Assembly: GCA_045640525.1 (NCBI GenBank)
Contig: JAZUFE010000019.1
Location: 3,340 to 67,339, forward strand
Direction: 5' to 3'
Source of the DNA: JAILLW01 sp045640525
Lineage (GTDB): Bacteria > Bacillota > Clostridia > Lachnospirales > Lachnospiraceae
Length of the DNA: 64,000 nucleotides
Shown: one piece after another, positions 7,846 to 15,881 of the stretch
Numbering within the stretch: position 1 is the stretch's first letter
How the letters are laid out: every line of letters starts with the position of its first letter
The notes under the pieces: generated by a model
The model's input: the letters and a program-made list of their open reading frames with translations, nothing else
Databases searched by the model: none
What the model was told of the DNA's origin: nothing
Translations under genes and position numbers: made by a program

Positions 7846-9561
7846 TTATTCTACCTGAGAATTGTGTATCTCTTTATATATTTCACAATTTTTCATAAGT
7901 TCATCATGTGTACCGATACCGGCAACGTTTCCGTCATCAAGTACCACTATCAAGTCCGCGTTCATTACGGAAGTGGTTCTTTGAGAAACCACCACAACAC
8001 TGGGATGATAATCCAGCGCCGAAAGATTATTTCTTAGCTTAAGTTCCGTTACATAATCCAAAGCCGAAGATGCATCATCCAAAATTAATATTTCGGGTTT
8101 CCTTACAAGTGCTCTCGCAATTGTGAGTCTTTGACGCTGACCTTCGGAAAGATTCTTTCCGCCGGCTTCGATTACATAGTCCATTCCACCCTTAGAGTTA
8201 ATAATGTCTTCCGCAACGGCTGTTTTGACTGCTGCCAAAAGTTCCTCATCCGTTGCCTTGGAATTTCCCCAAAGCAGATTATCTTTAATACTTCCGTTGA
8301 AAAGAACCGCCTTTTGCATAACTATACCTATGGAATTTCTAAGTTCCTCAAGGTTTTGTTCCCTGACATCCTTACCGTTAACGAGTACTCGTCCCCGAGT
8401 CACATCATAGAATCTCGGTATAAGGTTAATCAAAGAAGATTTTCCGGAACCCGTTCCTCCGATAATACCAAGCATCTTTCCTTTGGGGAGTTTAAACGAC
8501 ACATCCGTCAATGATTCATCGGCGCTTTCGTGATACTTAAGCGACACATTATCAAAAACTATCGAATATTCCGAATTGCCTGCCGCATCAGTCGTTCCTG
8601 TTTCAATATTTTCCATGCCCTCTTCTATATCAAGCACATCGGAAATTCTGTTAGCAGACGCCAATGCCTTGTTAATTGTTACTACCAGTCCCGCGAACTT
8701 AATAAGTTCAACAAGTATCTGTGACATATAATTGTACAAAGCCACTACCTGTCCTGTTGAGAGCATTCCCTCAAAAGACCTTTTGGCTCCGACACTGATT
8801 AATACGACAATGGCAAGATTAATTAAAACGTATGTAAGCGGATTAAGAAGTCCCGATACTCTGCCTGCCCGCCTTTGCATGACGGATAAATCATTGTTGC
8901 TTTTTTCAAATTTATCGAGTTCTTTATCTTCTTTGACAAATGCTCTTATTACTCTGACACCCGATAAATTCTGTCTTGTAAGGCACAATATATCATCCAG
9001 CTTGGATTGAACCGCTTTAAGCATCGGAATATTCATCTTCATAATCACACCGACAGTCAAAGATAACACTGCCACTACGCCCACGAATATCAGCGCTGAC
9101 CAAAAGTCTATCGTAAATGCCATCACTGTTGCACCAAGTACAATAAACGGAGAACGTAAGAACAATCTAAGAAACATGTTTACACCGTTTTGTACAGTAT
9201 TAACATCTGCTGTCATACGCGTTATCATAGTCGATGTTCCGATATTATCAATTTGAGAATATGAAAGATTCAACAGATGTCCGAACAAATCATGCCTAAG
9301 ATCTTTGGAAAATCCGGTTGCGGCTTTGGCGGCAAAATACTGCGCCGTAACGGAACTTATAAGCCCTACAAGTCCCAAAACTATCAAAATGATAAAACTT
9401 TTAATAACATTTCCTTTATCACCGTTCTTAATTCCCATATCTATCATGGAAGCAATAACCAAAGGAACTGTTAACTCAAAAGAAGCCTCCAGCATTTTAA
9501 ACAGGGGGCTTAGTATACTTTCTATTCTGTATTTTTTTAGATAAACCAATAACTTTTTCAT
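7846..9561 (-). CDS. ABC exporter half-transporter, degenerate-site subunit of a heterodimer
   Basis: A 571-residue permease-ATPase partner of the following gene. It has an N-terminal transmembrane domain (about residues 15-310) and an ATPase domain with Walker A GGTGSGKSS near 365, signature LSEGQRQ, and Walker B ILILDDASSALD, where Asp replaces the catalytic Glu. That substitution is typical of one subunit in asymmetric heterodimeric exporters such as TM287/288 and LmrCD. It lies 4 bases downstream of the SufB-like gene and 1 base before its partner, so the pair is likely expressed with the Fe-S genes, though no functional link is evident. Confidence 0.88.
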   Translation of the reverse strand: MKKLLVYLKKYRIESILSPLFKMLEASFELTVPLVIASMIDMGIKNGDKGNVIKSFIILIVLGLVGLISSVTAQYFAAKAATGFSKDLRHDLFGHLLNLSYSQIDNIGTSTMITRMTADVNTVQNGVNMFLRLFLRSPFIVLGATVMAFTIDFWSALIFVGVVAVLSLTVGVIMKMNIPMLKAVQSKLDDILCLTRQNLSGVRVIRAFVKEDKELDKFEKSNNDLSVMQRRAGRVSGLLNPLTYVLINLAIVVLISVGAKRSFEGMLSTGQVVALYNYMSQILVELIKFAGLVVTINKALASANRISDVLDIEEGMENIETGTTDAAGNSEYSIVFDNVSLKYHESADESLTDVSFKLPKGKMLGIIGGTGSGKSSLINLIPRFYDVTRGRVLVNGKDVREQNLEELRNSIGIVMQKAVLFNGSIKDNLLWGNSKATDEELLAAVKTAVAEDIINSKGGMDYVIEAGGKNLSEGQRQRLTIARALVRKPEILILDDASSALDYVTELKLRNNLSALDYHPSVVVVSQRTTSVMNADLIVVLDDGNVAGIGTHDELMKNCEIYKEIHNSQVE

Positions 9562-9565
9562 TCGA

Positions 9566-10510
9566 TTAGTTTAGGAAATTCTGAATAATAACATTTTCCG
9601 CTTCTTGATTGTTTAATCCGAGTGTTTTCAGTTTCAGTAACTGCTCATCATTAATCCTTCCGATAGCTGCCTCATGAATGATTGCAGCATCAACATGTTC
9701 CGCATCTATCTCGGGAATTGACTTAACATTCGCTTTATCCATTATTATCGAATCGCACTGTATATGAGCATGACACATATTCCTACCTATGGCATTGGGA
9801 TGGAATATCTGCTTAGATTCACCCTTTGCTACAGAACGTGAAATAATCTGTGCCGATGTATCTTTTCCAATCAATACCACGTCCATATCCGACTCGGCAC
9901 TTTGATCATTATCGGTCAATAATCTTTCCGTAACCGTAAGATGTGAATCCTTACCTCTTAATTCTACCAGCGTAGCTCTTTTGGTCGAATCAACACCGCC
10001 AATTTGCGCAGTATCCAATATGAAGCTTGCGTCGTCTTCAAGATATATCTTTGTCACGGGGTTAAGCATTCGCTTGCCTGTTCCGTTGCCTTCTGCGTAG
10101 TGCTTTTCTTCATATCTGACACTTGCGCCCTTGCCGACAAAGAAAGAGTGTATACCGTCATGTCTTGAATCATTACAACCTGAATTATGTATTCCGCAAC
10201 CTGCCACAATCGTAACATTCGCACCGGCTTCCACATGAAAATCATTGTAAACTTCATCCGTAAATCCGCTTGCGGTTACCACTACGGGAATGTGAACAAA
10301 TTCACCCTGCGTTTTTGAAGATATATATACATCGATTCCCTGTTTGTCCGTCTTCTTCACTATCTTGATATTTTCCGTATCGCCATGGCAAAGAGCCGTT
10401 CCGTTCTGACGCAGATTATATGCACCCTTCTGCTCAAAACCATACTCATCGATCTTATTCAATACTTCCTGTGTTGTTGTATCTATTTTAACGTCTTCTT
10501 TTAATGCCAT
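9566..10510 (-). CDS. SufB/SufD-like Fe-S scaffold protein (minimal SUF type)
   Basis: A 314-residue SufBD-family protein, probably the scaffold on which Fe-S clusters are built in partnership with the SufC-type ATPase next to it. The C-terminal beta-helix core is visible with KGESKQIFHPNAIGRNMCHAHIQCDSI and the downstream IPEIDAEHVDAAIIHEAAIGR, typical of the family. SufB and SufD of the complete system are about 420-470 residues, so this is the short form found in the two-gene SufBC-like minimal (SMS) systems of archaea and many anaerobic bacteria. No SufS or SufU is nearby. It begins 1 base after the sufC-like gene. Fe-S assembly is family inference. Confidence 0.82.
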   Translation of the reverse strand: MALKEDVKIDTTTQEVLNKIDEYGFEQKGAYNLRQNGTALCHGDTENIKIVKKTDKQGIDVYISSKTQGEFVHIPVVVTASGFTDEVYNDFHVEAGANVTIVAGCGIHNSGCNDSRHDGIHSFFVGKGASVRYEEKHYAEGNGTGKRMLNPVTKIYLEDDASFILDTAQIGGVDSTKRATLVELRGKDSHLTVTERLLTDNDQSAESDMDVVLIGKDTSAQIISRSVAKGESKQIFHPNAIGRNMCHAHIQCDSIIMDKANVKSIPEIDAEHVDAAIIHEAAIGRINDEQLLKLKTLGLNNQEAENVIIQNFLN

Positions 10511-10511
10511 A

Positions 10512-11231
10512 TTATATCTCTCTTAAGCAGGCATGAGTTTCTCCCTTAATCAATTCGGGATACACCTCGTCTTTCTTTCCTATGCCCGCTACTTTTCCGT
10601 CCTTTATAACCATGATTCGATCAGCCATTTCTATTATCTTCTCCTGATGAGAAATAATGATTATGCTCTGATCCGAATCTCTGTGAAGCTTCTCGAATTG
10701 CTTTACCAGCATTGAAAAACTCCATAAATCGATTCCGGCTTCCGGTTCGTCGAAAATGCACAGTTTATGACCTGTGGCAAGAACCGATGCTATTTCTATT
10801 CTCTTCATTTCTCCGCCCGATAAAGTAGCATCGACTTCTCTGTCGAGATATTCCCGTGCGCACAGTCCCACAGAACTTAACAAATCGCAGCAGTTAATCT
10901 CACTTAAGGAACCGCCTGCTGCCAATGTCAATAATCTTGAAACCGTCATACCCTTAAATCTGGGAGGCTGTTGAAAAGCAAAACCGATTCCGGCCTTGGC
11001 CCTTTGATCTATTTCATACGAACTTATATCCGTATCGTTAAATATTATCCGACCGCTGTCAGCTTTCAGTATACCCATCAAAAGCTTGGCCAAAGTTGAT
11101 TTACCTCCGCCGTTCGGTCCTGTAATAACAAGCAGCTCACCATCATTAACATCGAAGCTCACTTTATCTATAATAGATTTTTCAATTCCGTCCTCAATCG
11201 GATGAAATTCCAAATCCCTAACCTGTAGCAT
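10512..11231 (-). CDS. SufC-like Fe-S assembly ATPase (minimal SUF type)
   Basis: A 239-residue ABC-type ATPase without membrane domain. Walker A is GPNGGGKSTLAK near residue 38, the signature LSGGEMKRIEIASVLA near 137, and Walker B LCIFDEPEAGIDLWS near 158. FDEPEAGID is a SufC-like form of the Walker B region. It powers conformational changes in its SufB-like partner during Fe-S cluster assembly. Its ATG overlaps the HD-GYP stop (TAATG), and the scaffold gene starts 1 base after its end, indicating translational coupling. Confidence 0.85.
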   Translation of the reverse strand: MLQVRDLEFHPIEDGIEKSIIDKVSFDVNDGELLVITGPNGGGKSTLAKLLMGILKADSGRIIFNDTDISSYEIDQRAKAGIGFAFQQPPRFKGMTVSRLLTLAAGGSLSEINCCDLLSSVGLCAREYLDREVDATLSGGEMKRIEIASVLATGHKLCIFDEPEAGIDLWSFSMLVKQFEKLHRDSDQSIIIISHQEKIIEMADRIMVIKDGKVAGIGKKDEVYPELIKGETHACLREI

Positions 11232-12235
11232 TAAACAATTACCTCTATTTCAACCTGTCTATAATTCGCATCCTTTGAAAGATCGATTGTCTGCCCGTTT
11301 AGAAGTCTTACAATCGGTCTTTCTATATCGGTATTATTTTTGACCACAACAGCTGTTTCACCATTCGTCAACTTAACCGTAAAGCCTCTCGGATACATCG
11401 GCAAAGTATATACAAATGCTTTAACGACGTCCAAATCATACAATTTACCGCTGTTGTCTACCAAGTGCTTAAAAGCATAATCCGGTCCGAAAGCCTTTCT
11501 TTGCATTCTTGTGGAAAGCAAAGCATCATATGTATCAACAACTCGCAAAATTCTGGGAAACAGTCCCAGTTTATCCTGAGTGATTCCGTAATATCCCGTT
11601 CCGTCCACATTCTCATGATGATAAAGAATGGCATTTCTGCTGACAGATGACACGTTCGGATTATCTTTAACGGCTTCATACGAATACGTCGGATGCTTCT
11701 TCATCTCATCCATCTGCTTCTCGTTATAAACCTGTTTGGTCTTCATGACTCTCTTTTTGACATCAAATTTTCCGATATCATGAAGAATACCCGCAATAGC
11801 CAATCCGTTCAGTTGCTCTTGATTAAGCTTTAGGTGCAAACCCACCGCAACCGAATATACTGCTACCGATAAGCAGTGTCTGTATTCATAATTCTTGAAA
11901 GTTTTGATATCCATCATATCATACAAAGGATATGACTGCTCTGACATTTCTTTGGTTATTGCCTTGGCAACCGCAACACATTTGTTGTAGTCTCCGTTAA
12001 TTAAAGCCTCCACTCCGATATTGCGTAGCTTTTCGGATACTATATCTTCTATTTGTATGTCCTGCGTCAATTCATCCTTAATGTATATTCCCTGAATACC
12101 CGTACCGTCGATATGCCTGAAAATATTCTCCGAAATGGCACAACCTTCCTTAACCAATACCCCTCCGTTATCTCCGTAGAGTGGTTTGGCCAATACCATA
12201 CCTATTTCAATATCATCAAATTTGACATATCTCAT
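11231..12235 (-). CDS. HD-GYP domain protein, cyclic-di-GMP phosphodiesterase-like
   Basis: A 334-residue cytosolic protein. Residues about 130-270 form an HD-GYP domain: HDIGKFDVKKRV contains the HD metal ligands and YHHENVDGTGYYG corresponds to the HHExxDGxGYP signature, with Tyr in place of the final Pro. The family hydrolyses cyclic di-GMP or related dinucleotides. The N-terminal 120 residues look like a small sensory or partner-binding domain with no clear family. The stop overlaps the sufC-like start. Whether the GYP change affects activity cannot be told from sequence. Confidence 0.8.
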   Translation of the reverse strand: MRYVKFDDIEIGMVLAKPLYGDNGGVLVKEGCAISENIFRHIDGTGIQGIYIKDELTQDIQIEDIVSEKLRNIGVEALINGDYNKCVAVAKAITKEMSEQSYPLYDMMDIKTFKNYEYRHCLSVAVYSVAVGLHLKLNQEQLNGLAIAGILHDIGKFDVKKRVMKTKQVYNEKQMDEMKKHPTYSYEAVKDNPNVSSVSRNAILYHHENVDGTGYYGITQDKLGLFPRILRVVDTYDALLSTRMQRKAFGPDYAFKHLVDNSGKLYDLDVVKAFVYTLPMYPRGFTVKLTNGETAVVVKNNTDIERPIVRLLNGQTIDLSKDANYRQVEIEVIV

Positions 12236-12255
12236 ACGTTGTCTGCCCTAAAGAA

Positions 12256-13434
12256 TTAATGATGGAACAATCTAATACCCGTAAATGCCATTACCATATC
12301 ATATTTATCCGCACATTCGATAACCAAATCATCTCTTACGGAACCACCGGGTTCTGCAATATACTTAACACCTGATTTGTATGCTCTTTCAATATTGTCC
12401 GCAAAAGGGAAGAAGGCGTCAGAACCGCAAGTTACGTTCTGATTCTTTGACAGCCATTCCTTCTTTTCTTCTTTGGTGAATACCGCAGGTTTAACTTTAA
12501 ACCACTTTTGCCATTCACCGTCTTTTAAGACATCCTCGTATTCATCACCCATATAAACATCAATTGTGTTGTCTCTTTCGGCTCTTCCGAGTCCGTCAAC
12601 AAACTGAAGTCCCATTACCTGAGGCGACTGACGAAGGAACCAGTTATCAGCCTTTGAACCTGCAAGTCTTGTACAATGCACTCTTGACTGCTGTCCGGCA
12701 CCGATTCCGATTGCCTGACCGCCTTTGACGAAGCAAACAGAGTTTGACTGCGTGTACTTAAGTGTTATCATTGCAATCTTCATGTCAATTAAAGCTTCTG
12801 CAGGAATATTCTTATTCTTGGTTACAATATTCGAAAACAGTTCTTCATTGATATCAAGTTCGTTTCTGCCTTGCTCAAATGTTATTCCGTATACCTGTTT
12901 ATGTTCAAGTTCATCCGGTACATATTCAGGGTCTATCTTAATGATATTGTAGTTACCCTTCTTCTTTTCCTTAAGGAGTTCAAGAGCTTCATCCGTATAT
13001 CCCGGAGCTATCACTCCGTCCGATACTTCCCTTTTGATAAGTCTTGCCGTATCCTTATCGCATACATCCGACAAGGCTATGAAATCACCGAATGAAGACA
13101 TTCTGTCCGCTCCTCTGGCTCTTGCATAAGCACATGCCAGCGGTGACAGTTCTCCCAAATCGTCAACCCAGTATATCTTTGCAAGCGTATCATCAAGCGG
13201 AAGTCCTACTGCCGCACCTGCAGGAGATACATGCTTAAAAGAAGTTGCTGCCGGAAGACCTGTGGCTTTCTTCAATTCTTTAACCAACTGCCATCCGTTA
13301 AATGCATCCAAAAAATTGATATATCCCGGCTTGCCGTTCAAAACTTCTACAGGAAGATCCTTGCCGTTATCCATGAAGATTCTGGAAGGCTTCTGATTGG
13401 GATTACAACCGTATTTCAATTGAATTTCATTCAT
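12256..13434 (-). CDS. purH: AICAR transformylase, stand-alone (no IMP cyclohydrolase domain)
   Basis: Formylates AICAR with 10-formyltetrahydrofolate to FAICAR, the penultimate step of IMP synthesis. The 392-residue protein aligns in outline with the C-terminal transformylase part of PurH only: it starts almost at once with LKYGCNPNQKPSR, and has SFKHVSPAGAAVG near residue 65, IGAGQQSRVHCTRLAG near 240, and the C-terminal PGGSVRDDLVIECAD. The N-terminal cyclohydrolase domain of bifunctional PurH is missing; that job is filled by the PurO-type gene 12 bases upstream. The start has an AGAGGA ribosome binding site. Confidence 0.93.
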   Translation of the reverse strand: MNEIQLKYGCNPNQKPSRIFMDNGKDLPVEVLNGKPGYINFLDAFNGWQLVKELKKATGLPAATSFKHVSPAGAAVGLPLDDTLAKIYWVDDLGELSPLACAYARARGADRMSSFGDFIALSDVCDKDTARLIKREVSDGVIAPGYTDEALELLKEKKKGNYNIIKIDPEYVPDELEHKQVYGITFEQGRNELDINEELFSNIVTKNKNIPAEALIDMKIAMITLKYTQSNSVCFVKGGQAIGIGAGQQSRVHCTRLAGSKADNWFLRQSPQVMGLQFVDGLGRAERDNTIDVYMGDEYEDVLKDGEWQKWFKVKPAVFTKEEKKEWLSKNQNVTCGSDAFFPFADNIERAYKSGVKYIAEPGGSVRDDLVIECADKYDMVMAFTGIRLFHH

Positions 13435-13446
13435 TCTCGTATCCTC

Positions 13447-14166
13447 TTATTTATTCTTATTAACTATTCTAGTCTCATATTTACCTGTTGCAATATCAAT
13501 GTATCGTACAAAAAGCGAAACTTTATTGTCTTCGTTTAGGTTTGACCATAACATATTGGTAAATGTATCTATGTCACCTTCAATCTTGACACGCTTCGGT
13601 TCTCCTTCGAATGAAGGTAACGGCTCTGCATCATGCATATATGTGTGGATAAAGTGACCTTCTCCCGCAACAGGAGGTTTATAACCAAAAGTAAATCTCT
13701 GGCACGAATCAGGATTACCGTTGGCTGATTTTAAAATGGAAATTGCATATCTGAATTGATTTCTGTCTGAATCTACTCTTACTACAGCTGATATTCTGGG
13801 AGTGTAATTAGGTGCATCCGGTTCAAACTCACGGCATCTTAAAGCCTGTTCAAACGAAACTCCGTTACGAATACCGTCGTATATCGTATCTGTCTGATCT
13901 CCGTTGGTAACAATTGTCTTGTTTCCGAGAACTCTGACGGGAGCATATATTATCAATGATGGGTCTTCCAACTTGGCAGGGTCAAAAGCCTGTGTTCTGA
14001 TTCCCTCTTCATATTCAACGAACACTCTGTTACGTGAATTTGAACTTCTTCCCATGATAAAGTAGGCCATTACAGCCTTTGTTCCGTCTTCCGAACATCC
14101 CACAACTATTCCTCTTCCGGGATATGTGTTCTCACTTAATTCCTTTGCTAACGAACGAATTTCCAT
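13447..14166 (-). CDS. purO: IMP cyclohydrolase, PurO type
   Basis: Closes the ring of FAICAR to give IMP, the last step of purine ring synthesis. The 239-residue protein belongs to the archaeal-type PurO family, unrelated in sequence to the PurH cyclohydrolase domain; the N-terminal ENTYPGRGIVVG and the internal MAYFIMGRSSNSRNRVF are characteristic. A longer frame starts at 14184, but AAAGGA 9 bases before the ATG at 14166 makes the shorter form likelier. It precedes the transformylase gene by 12 bases, so the two consecutive reactions are encoded together. Confidence 0.88.
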   Translation of the reverse strand: MEIRSLAKELSENTYPGRGIVVGCSEDGTKAVMAYFIMGRSSNSRNRVFVEYEEGIRTQAFDPAKLEDPSLIIYAPVRVLGNKTIVTNGDQTDTIYDGIRNGVSFEQALRCREFEPDAPNYTPRISAVVRVDSDRNQFRYAISILKSANGNPDSCQRFTFGYKPPVAGEGHFIHTYMHDAEPLPSFEGEPKRVKIEGDIDTFTNMLWSNLNEDNKVSLFVRYIDIATGKYETRIVNKNK

Positions 14167-14213
14167 TACTTTGTTTCCTTTCATTTTTCTAATTTTCCGG
14201 CAACCTAATTCTA

Positions 14214-14774
14214 TTAAATATCATTGCGAAAATCAACCGTGAATATGTTTTGACTGTCTTGATATTCAGCGTTTTTTTGCAATAGGTATTCCATTGTATC
14301 CTCATTATATTCTCCGTATATTCCATCATATGCATCCTGCAGAATGTATTCGCTGTATACCTTCAAAAATGATGCGAAAACGGTTTCTTTGGCTATCATA
14401 CCCTTTGTGGTATACGGTGAATAAATATATTTAATCAAATCCTTCGTCTTTCCTCTTCCCGCCTTCTTGTCAAAATCCTTTGAAAAGACGAAACCACACT
14501 CTATCTTTCCCGATAATAAGTCCTTATTAAGTTCTGTTTCATTCTGATAAAGATATACCCGATAAGCCCCGTCCGATGTGTTTATGTCATTCACAATTTG
14601 GTCCGCATACTCACTTTCAAAAGTTACAACGCCCAGCGAAGTATTGCGTACATCAGGAGTATTCACGCCCGAAAGAACAAGGCAAAGAAATACTATACTG
14701 GCTATAAGAACCCATGTGGATCTTCTTTTAAAAAGTGCCTTAAGATGATAAAAAACGTATCTTAACTTTCTCAT
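14214..14774 (-). CDS. Half-length ABC-2 type permease (lacks C-terminal membrane domain)
   Basis: A 186-residue protein that looks like only the first half of an ABC-2 (YhgE/DrrB-like) permease: cytosolic basic start MRKLRYVFYHLKALFKRR, one membrane span (TWVLIASIVFLCLVLSGV), then an extracytoplasmic domain resembling that of the preceding permease. The usual cluster of about five C-terminal spans is absent; the frame ends with TAA at 14214-14216, followed 47 bases later by purO. Its ATG overlaps the upstream stop as ATGA with a GGAGG site before it, so it should be translated. A longer frame from 14879 is rejected. It may be a remnant or a small partner subunit. Confidence 0.65.
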   Translation of the reverse strand: MRKLRYVFYHLKALFKRRSTWVLIASIVFLCLVLSGVNTPDVRNTSLGVVTFESEYADQIVNDINTSDGAYRVYLYQNETELNKDLLSGKIECGFVFSKDFDKKAGRGKTKDLIKYIYSPYTTKGMIAKETVFASFLKVYSEYILQDAYDGIYGEYNEDTMEYLLQKNAEYQDSQNIFTVDFRNDI

Positions 14775-15880
14775 AGACCGCCTCCCAACATCATCAACCA
14801 GTATTTCATGGGAAGAAAATCCGATATGCTTTGTGTCCAGGATGCCAAATATGCTGTCGGAATTATCAGTCCGGAACATAGTGCACCTGTTACGTTGATT
14901 ATTATCAAAACAAACCTTCCGACTTTTCCGCTGTTTGAAATCGCATACACTATATGAAAATAGACCGACAACATAACAGCAAGCAGCAATAATATCAAAG
15001 GATAATTAACTCTGCGGGATATCAAAACCACATCTGTCTTTTCCGTTATCTGCTTTCCTATAATCCATAAGATAATACCTATCAGATAAACTGTCGGTAT
15101 CATTACAATCAGCTTGGCTACAGAGCCTTTCACCGCTCCCATTCCGTTAACCTTCAATTTGAAATCCACCGCCTTGTTTTCCGAACTGTACATAAAAGAA
15201 AATATCAATCCGCCAAACATCAGCAGTGTTAACATTCCTGCAAGATAGAAATATGTTGACATTTCCATGGAACCGTACGGAGAAATCATATCCGGTTCAA
15301 ACATCTTGTCTCTTTCAAATATACGATTGACATATTTCAACGCGATTTCGTTACCGATATCGGAAATATCAACTTTGGATCCATATTCTCCGGCTGTATC
15401 TATTGCCGCATAGACGGATGATTCCGCCGTTTGCAAAAACGATACTCCCGAAGTAATCATCTGTTTGAATATGGTATCCGATAATGTCGGAGAGTCCGGA
15501 AAATACAAAACGGCAGGAGGATTGAGTCCTACCTGCACGTCATGATAAAATCCTTCAGGCAGTACGACTACCGCCTGAAGGAGTCCTTTATTATACTTTT
15601 CCAATGCCTTATCTTCCGAAAGATATTCAAAAGAGCAAATACTTTTAACCGAATCCATGGAAGATATAAAATCAACTGCGAATTTTGAAATCGCTTCGTC
15701 CTCGGGAATTACGACTCCCACTTTCACCAAAGATAAGTCTTCCTTTTCGAAAACCGTCTTTATCCCCAAGAGCAGCAAAACTACCGCCAATGCTGTTATA
15801 CCCAGTACTAAAATGGACTTAAGGGCTGTCTTTGCAGTTCTTTTCCATTGTAATAATACGTACGAAGTAAATTGCTTCAT
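14771..15880 (-). CDS. ABC-2 type transporter permease
   Basis: A 369-residue membrane protein with the ABC-2 permease plan: one N-terminal span (about residues 18-38), an extracytoplasmic domain of about 150 residues, then five or six spans from about residue 205 to the end. It pairs with the CcmA-type ATPase two genes upstream and with the shortened permease that follows. The substrate is unknown; this family exports drugs, lantibiotics or polysaccharides. The membrane-anchored 452-residue protein between ATPase and permease may be an accessory or sensor. Confidence 0.82.
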   Translation of the reverse strand: MKQFTSYVLLQWKRTAKTALKSILVLGITALAVVLLLLGIKTVFEKEDLSLVKVGVVIPEDEAISKFAVDFISSMDSVKSICSFEYLSEDKALEKYNKGLLQAVVVLPEGFYHDVQVGLNPPAVLYFPDSPTLSDTIFKQMITSGVSFLQTAESSVYAAIDTAGEYGSKVDISDIGNEIALKYVNRIFERDKMFEPDMISPYGSMEMSTYFYLAGMLTLLMFGGLIFSFMYSSENKAVDFKLKVNGMGAVKGSVAKLIVMIPTVYLIGIILWIIGKQITEKTDVVLISRRVNYPLILLLLAVMLSVYFHIVYAISNSGKVGRFVLIIINVTGALCSGLIIPTAYLASWTQSISDFLPMKYWLMMLGGGL

Positions 15881-15881
15881 T

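Noticed and set aside
14771..14879. Extended N-terminus for the half permease (start at 14879)
   Set aside because: The extra 35 codons lie within the upstream permease gene and do not resemble a permease start; the ATGA overlap with a GGAGG site at 14774 is better.
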